From: CALBPI01 sp038521865
GTDB lineage: Bacteria > Pseudomonadota > Gammaproteobacteria > Steroidobacterales > Woeseiaceae
DNA length: 64,000 bases
NCBI GenBank assembly: GCA_038521865.1
Contig: JBCBKO010000001.1
Location: 1,262,739-1,326,738 of the forward strand
Direction of reading: 5' to 3'
Made by a program: the position numbers and the translations under genes. How positions within the stretch are numbered: the stretch's first letter is position 1; every line of letters begins with the position of its first letter. Of the stretch, positions 60,461 through 64,000 are shown one piece after another. Below the pieces are notes generated by a model. That model was given only the letters and a program-made list of their open reading frames with translations, had not been told where the DNA came from and ran no database searches.

Positions 60461-62413
60461 ATGCGTTACACCTTACCTGAGTGCAGACGGACAATCCGCG
60501 CCCGCACTGGCATAGCGTCCGCCCTCACTATTGCGTTACTGACGCTTGCAGGATGCTCAAGTCTGCCGGGCACGCCCGGCTCCGGCTACTCGGTCGGTCG
60601 CGCTGAGCGTTTGTTTGAAGCTGGCGATTATGACGCGGCGGCGAGCGGATGGATGGCATTGGCAAACGGCGCTTCCGGTGAGCAACGCGACCAATACCTG
60701 CTGCGCGCGGCCGAGAGCTGGCTGGCCGATGGAGATCGACTCCGCGCAACTGCAGCGCTTGGTCAGGTCAACACACCGCCCGGAGCAGCGCTTGCCAATG
60801 ACTACTACCTCGGCCTCGCGGAGGTCGGCGCTTTCGATCGTGATCCGATCGCTGCTGAGCAAGCACTGAGTCGTACCGACCCGCAGCGCTTCACCCTTGC
60901 CCAACGCGCGCGTGCAGACGCGGTCCGCGGACAGGTCCTTTTCTTGCGCAACGATCCCGCTGGCGCTGTCCAATTACTGGTGCGACGTGAACTGTGGCTC
61001 GGCAGTGAACTCGAGATCATCCGCAACGATCAACTGATCTGGGACGGCTTGCTGGTCGCCGACCCTGACCTGCTCCAAACCGCGCTACAGGAAACAGTGG
61101 ATGCTGACGTTGGCGGCTGGCTGGCCCTCGGCATACTCGCCAGCAACACCACCAACAATGCCATGGACCGAGGTGTGGTGGCGTGGCAACGCAATTACCC
61201 GGGGCACCCGGCATTGCGGTCGGTTGTCCGCGGTTTCGCGCCGGAGATCGCGACCGGCGGTATCGAACCCGAGCACATCGCGCTGCTATTGCCATTGTCG
61301 GGACGGGCGGGCGCGTTTGGCAGCACCATCCGCGATGGCGTGATCGCGCATTACCTCGAGCGTTACTCAGACATGCTCAACGCGCCGGAAATACGGGTTT
61401 ACGATCTCGCCGGACGTGAACCGGTCGTTGTGTATGAACAGGCAGTGCTTGACGGCGCTGACCTCATTGTTGGCCCGGTGTTGCGCCAAAGCGTCGACGC
61501 ACTCGCTGCGTACACGGGGCCGCGGGTGCCCACGATCCTTTTGAACTACCCTTCCATCACAGAGAACTATTCTAGCGACATTTACGCCTTTGGGCTCGCG
61601 CCGGAGGACGATGCACGAGCCGCAGCTGTCCAGGCTTTTGACGAAGGGCACAGGCGTGCGGTTGCGTTGCTACCGACAGGTTCGCGAGGTGAGCGCTTGC
61701 TAATCGCCTTCAACGAACAGTTCACGGCGCTCGGCGGAACGGTACTCAGTTATGAGAACTTCGTGCCGGAAGCTGCCGATCACAGTAACGAGATCGAGCG
61801 CTTGATGTTGCTCACCGATAGCGTCGCGCGTTACCGGCGGGCACGCAACCTGCTAGGCGGTCCGTTGCAGTTCGAACCGCGTCGCCGTGAGGACGTCGAT
61901 GTGATTTTCCTCGGAGCCAATGCGGCGAATGCCCGCCAGCTAAAACCGCAGTTGCGCTTTCACTATGCCGGCGATTTACCGGTGATCGCGACATCATCCG
62001 TCCATAACCCGGCAAGCGATGAGCCTGCCTCAGACTTGAACGGCATCGAGTTCGCTGAGATTCCGTGGTTGGTCGATCGGATGAGCGGGCAACCGACACC
62101 GCTGGATGCCGTCGCCGACACGCTCACCAACGTACGCCGGCAACCGCGATTATTTGCACTGGGCCATGACGCATTGACGCTTGCATTGGCCGTGTACGCA
62201 CGAAACTTGCCGCTCAACGGAATTAGTGGCGCAACGGGACACCTGATTCTCGATGATCAGGGCAACTTCGAACGACAGCCTGGATGGGCGAAGTTCGAGA
62301 ATGGCCGACCTGTACGCCTCGATCAACGCGTTAACCCCAGTCGCGATGCTGGCGAAGCCGAATTGCTCGCTCCATTCGATACGAACGAACCCATAGCCCT
62401 CACAAGACCCTGA
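60461..62413 (+). CDS. lpoA: Outer-membrane lipoprotein LpoA, activator of PBP1A
   Basis: 650 residues from ATG 60461. Lipoprotein signal ending LAGC with Cys32, an N-terminal TPR-like domain (about 45-250), then a periplasmic-binding-protein-like domain (HIALLLPLSGRAGAFGSTIR, ADLIVGPVLRQSVDALAAY, VDVIFLGANAANARQLKP). LpoA reaches through the peptidoglycan to stimulate PBP1A. Order lpoA-yraN-diaA is as in E. coli. Confidence 0.93.
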   Translation: MRYTLPECRRTIRARTGIASALTIALLTLAGCSSLPGTPGSGYSVGRAERLFEAGDYDAAASGWMALANGASGEQRDQYLLRAAESWLADGDRLRATAALGQVNTPPGAALANDYYLGLAEVGAFDRDPIAAEQALSRTDPQRFTLAQRARADAVRGQVLFLRNDPAGAVQLLVRRELWLGSELEIIRNDQLIWDGLLVADPDLLQTALQETVDADVGGWLALGILASNTTNNAMDRGVVAWQRNYPGHPALRSVVRGFAPEIATGGIEPEHIALLLPLSGRAGAFGSTIRDGVIAHYLERYSDMLNAPEIRVYDLAGREPVVVYEQAVLDGADLIVGPVLRQSVDALAAYTGPRVPTILLNYPSITENYSSDIYAFGLAPEDDARAAAVQAFDEGHRRAVALLPTGSRGERLLIAFNEQFTALGGTVLSYENFVPEAADHSNEIERLMLLTDSVARYRRARNLLGGPLQFEPRRREDVDVIFLGANAANARQLKPQLRFHYAGDLPVIATSSVHNPASDEPASDLNGIEFAEIPWLVDRMSGQPTPLDAVADTLTNVRRQPRLFALGHDALTLALAVYARNLPLNGISGATGHLILDDQGNFERQPGWAKFENGRPVRLDQRVNPSRDAGEAELLAPFDTNEPIALTRP

Positions 62414-62415
62414 GT

Positions 62416-62784
62416 GTGCCGTCACCGACCCAGCGACTCGGCGCGGAAATTGAACGGCAAGCTCGCGACCTTTTGATCGCGCGGGGATTGAGGTGTCTCG
62501 AAGAGCGCTTCCAGACCCGCTTTGGTGAGCTGGATCTGGTCATGTTGGATGCCGATACGCTGGTGATCGTCGAGGTGCGGCACCGGCGGGCAGGTGCGAT
62601 GGTCGGGGCCCTTGAATCCGTTTCGCCAACCAAGCAGAGGCGGATTGTCAGTGCCACACAAGGATTGCTTCGTCGGCGACCGAAACTGGCCTCGCTGCCA
62701 ATACGGTTCGATGTGGTAGCGGTAGATGGCGGCATGGACGCGTCAGGTATCCGGTGGATACAGGATGCGTTCCGACCTTGGTAA
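62416..62784 (+). CDS. yraN: UPF0102 / YraN family nuclease-like protein
   Basis: 122 residues from a GTG two nt after the lpoA stop. The restriction-endonuclease-like fold shows in ARDLLIARGLRCLEERFQTR, FGELDLVMLDADTLVIVEVR (Asp and Glu-x-Arg in place of the usual Glu-x-Lys) and RFDVVAVD. Function is unknown; co-occurrence with lpoA and diaA is widespread. Confidence 0.92.
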   Translation: MPSPTQRLGAEIERQARDLLIARGLRCLEERFQTRFGELDLVMLDADTLVIVEVRHRRAGAMVGALESVSPTKQRRIVSATQGLLRRRPKLASLPIRFDVVAVDGGMDASGIRWIQDAFRPW

Positions 62785-62836
62785 AGGATGATCGACCGCA
62801 ATTGCCTTATACTTCGCGCACCAGACGGGAGGTGTC

Positions 62837-63421
62837 ATGAGTTCACAGGCAAGTATCAAAGCGCATTTCGAGGCAAGTATTGCGGCCAAACAGGCAGCAA
62901 TGGAAACCTTGATCGAGCCGATCGCACGCGGCGCGGACTCAATGATTCAGTGCCTGAAGGACGGCGGGAAGATTCTGAGCTGCGGTAACGGCGGCTCCGC
63001 CGGGGACGCGCAGCATTTTTCATCGGAACTTTTGAATCGTTTCGAGATGGAACGGCCCGGTTTACCGGCAATGGCACTGACAACGGACAGTTCGACCGTT
63101 ACCTCAATCGCGAATGACTACGCCTACGAAGAGATTTTCTCAAAGCAGGTACGAGCACTCGCGAAAGACGTCGATGTTTTGCTCGCCATTTCAACCTCAG
63201 GCAACTCTGAGAACGTTTGTCGAGCGATTCGTGCAGCTCACGAAAACAAGAGCAGGGTCGTTGCGTTGACGGGGCGTGACGGTGGCGCCATGGCAGGCCT
63301 ACTCAATAGCGATGATGTCGAGATCCGGGTTCCAGATAAACGTACAGCCCGAATTCAGGAAGTCCACCTTCTGGTGATCCATTGTTTGTGCGATACGATT
63401 GATCAGGCGCTCTTCGGATAG
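62837..63421 (+). CDS. diaA: SIS-domain protein DiaA / phosphoheptose isomerase-like
   Basis: 194 residues of the GmhA/DiaA family: CGNGGSAGDAQHFSSELLNRFE, ALTTDSSTVTSIANDYAYEEIF, AISTSGNSENVCRAI. The position after lpoA-yraN argues for DiaA, which binds DnaA and promotes initiation, rather than GmhA (sedoheptulose-7-phosphate isomerase). GmhA function cannot be excluded. Confidence 0.85.
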   Translation: MSSQASIKAHFEASIAAKQAAMETLIEPIARGADSMIQCLKDGGKILSCGNGGSAGDAQHFSSELLNRFEMERPGLPAMALTTDSSTVTSIANDYAYEEIFSKQVRALAKDVDVLLAISTSGNSENVCRAIRAAHENKSRVVALTGRDGGAMAGLLNSDDVEIRVPDKRTARIQEVHLLVIHCLCDTIDQALFG

Positions 63422-63440
63422 CCTGCAGCCAGGCGTTTGG

Positions 63441-63851
63441 CTACTTCACAACTCTAAGGTGTGCACGAGTAGCGTCGGGATCACTGCCGGTGTCGTCGGG
63501 CGGCTCGGGCTCCTCACTACCGGATTCAGCAAATACCATTCCCTGGCCAGTTTCCTTGGCATAGATGCCAATTACCGCTGCCACGGGAACACTGACGTCG
63601 AAGGGACGCCCTTGAAACTGGGCTCGGAAAGTCAGTAGATCATTCCCAAGGCTCAATGCGTGTACTGCTCGATAGCTCACGTTCAGCACGATACGACCAT
63701 CATCGATGTGCTCAGCAGGAACCACGACACCGGATAATGTTGCGTCTACAAGCACGTGCGGCGTTTGAGCGTTGTCGCTCATCCACTCATGCATCGCCCG
63801 CAATAGGTACGGACGCTTCGAGCTCACGCTGGCGTCGCTTTCCCCCACCAC
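63441..63851 (-). CDS. sspB: ClpXP specificity-enhancing factor SspB
   Basis: 136 residues from a GTG 4 nt after the sspA stop. The SspB fold shows in RPYLLRAMHEWMSDNAQTPHVLVDA, LNVSYRAVHALSLGNDLLTFRAQFQG and VPVAAVIGIYAKETGQGM, with an acidic linker and the C-terminal ClpX-binding tail (AHLRVVK). It delivers ssrA-tagged proteins to ClpXP. Confidence 0.96.
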   Translation of the reverse strand: MVGESDASVSSKRPYLLRAMHEWMSDNAQTPHVLVDATLSGVVVPAEHIDDGRIVLNVSYRAVHALSLGNDLLTFRAQFQGRPFDVSVPVAAVIGIYAKETGQGMVFAESGSEEPEPPDDTGSDPDATRAHLRVVK

Positions 63852-63855
63852 AAAC

Positions 63856-64000
63856 CTAAAGCTGCAATTCCTGCTCGAGTTCGGTCAGGCTGGCACGAAA
63901 CGATGGGCGTTCGAACATCCGTTCCATATAAGCCTCAATCGGCTCGCCGCCTTTTCCAAGATCAATGTTATAGCTCGACAAACGCCACAGCAGAGGTGCC
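63856..64000 (-). CDS. sspA: Stringent starvation protein A, C-terminal part
   Basis: The last 47 codons are visible, with the rest beyond the window edge. The tail contains LLWRLSSYNIDLG, YMERMFERPSFRASLTELE and ends QELQL, typical of the C-terminus of SspA, a GST-fold RNA polymerase-associated factor. The sspA-sspB order is conserved. Confidence 0.85.
   Translation of the reverse strand, partial: APLLWRLSSYNIDLGKGGEPIEAYMERMFERPSFRASLTELEQELQL

Noticed and set aside
1..64000. CRISPR arrays, insertion sequences, prophage or attachment sites
   Set aside because: No direct-repeat arrays, transposase, integrase or flanking repeats were seen; the tRNA genes show no adjacent integrase.

Overview
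The window is a chromosomal segment of a gammaproteobacterium, of moderately high GC by eye. It carries several gene neighbourhoods typical of that class: csrA with tRNA-Ser and tRNA-Arg beside alaS-recX-recA, bamD divergent from rluD-pgeF-clpB, a complete dcw cluster from mraZ to ftsZ followed by lpxC, and the rsmI / lpoA-yraN-diaA / sspBA group. The order bamD, nadE, sucD-sucC, pilS-pilR, pilA, pilB-pilC-pilD-coaE resembles Xanthomonadales and relatives more than enterics. I cannot name a genus. No insertion sequence, prophage, CRISPR array or origin was seen.

Layout. 1-3204: a secreted serine peptidase-like hydrolase (cut by the window edge) divergent from a membrane winged-helix/TPR regulator. 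3213-8906: two tRNAs, csrA, alaS, recX, recA (with a LexA box) and pncC, all on the minus strand. 8903-12671: a glycosyltransferase gene divergent from mutS. 12668-20610, minus strand: esterase-like gene, aspS, DUF502 membrane protein, fmdB-type zinc ribbon, clpB, pgeF and rluD. 20725-25205: bamD (+), then nadE, sucD and sucC (-). 25342-35299, plus strand: type IV pilus two-component system pilSR, two tandem pilins, pilB, pilC, pilD, coaE and zapD. 35296-39529, minus strand: mutT, secA and an M23-type envelope protein. 39707-40021: a DciA-like gene (+). 39997-58911, minus strand: lpxC and the whole dcw cluster (ftsZ back to mraZ). 59189-60382: RNase P RNA and rsmI (-). 60461-63421: lpoA, yraN and diaA (+). 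63441-64000: sspB and the end of sspA (-).

The genes serve DNA repair (recA, recX, mutS), translation (alaS, aspS, tRNAs, rnpB), protein quality control and secretion (clpB, secA, sspAB), outer-membrane and peptidoglycan assembly (bamD, lpxC, lpoA, dcw) and surface motility (pil). Most units are tightly packed, with 4-nt or 1-nt start/stop overlaps that suggest translational coupling. Two convergent gene pairs interlock at their stop codons.

This is mostly core genome and I do not see a clear new system. The best leads are regulatory or structural: a helically phased array of TGTCAC elements upstream of the sigma-54 promoter of pilA; a second pilin that lacks the conserved Pro22; a csrA leader hairpin presenting a GGA loop plus a GGA in the Shine-Dalgarno; an M23 protein whose HxH motif has become NxH; and a three-repeat MraZ operator just downstream of the dcw promoter.
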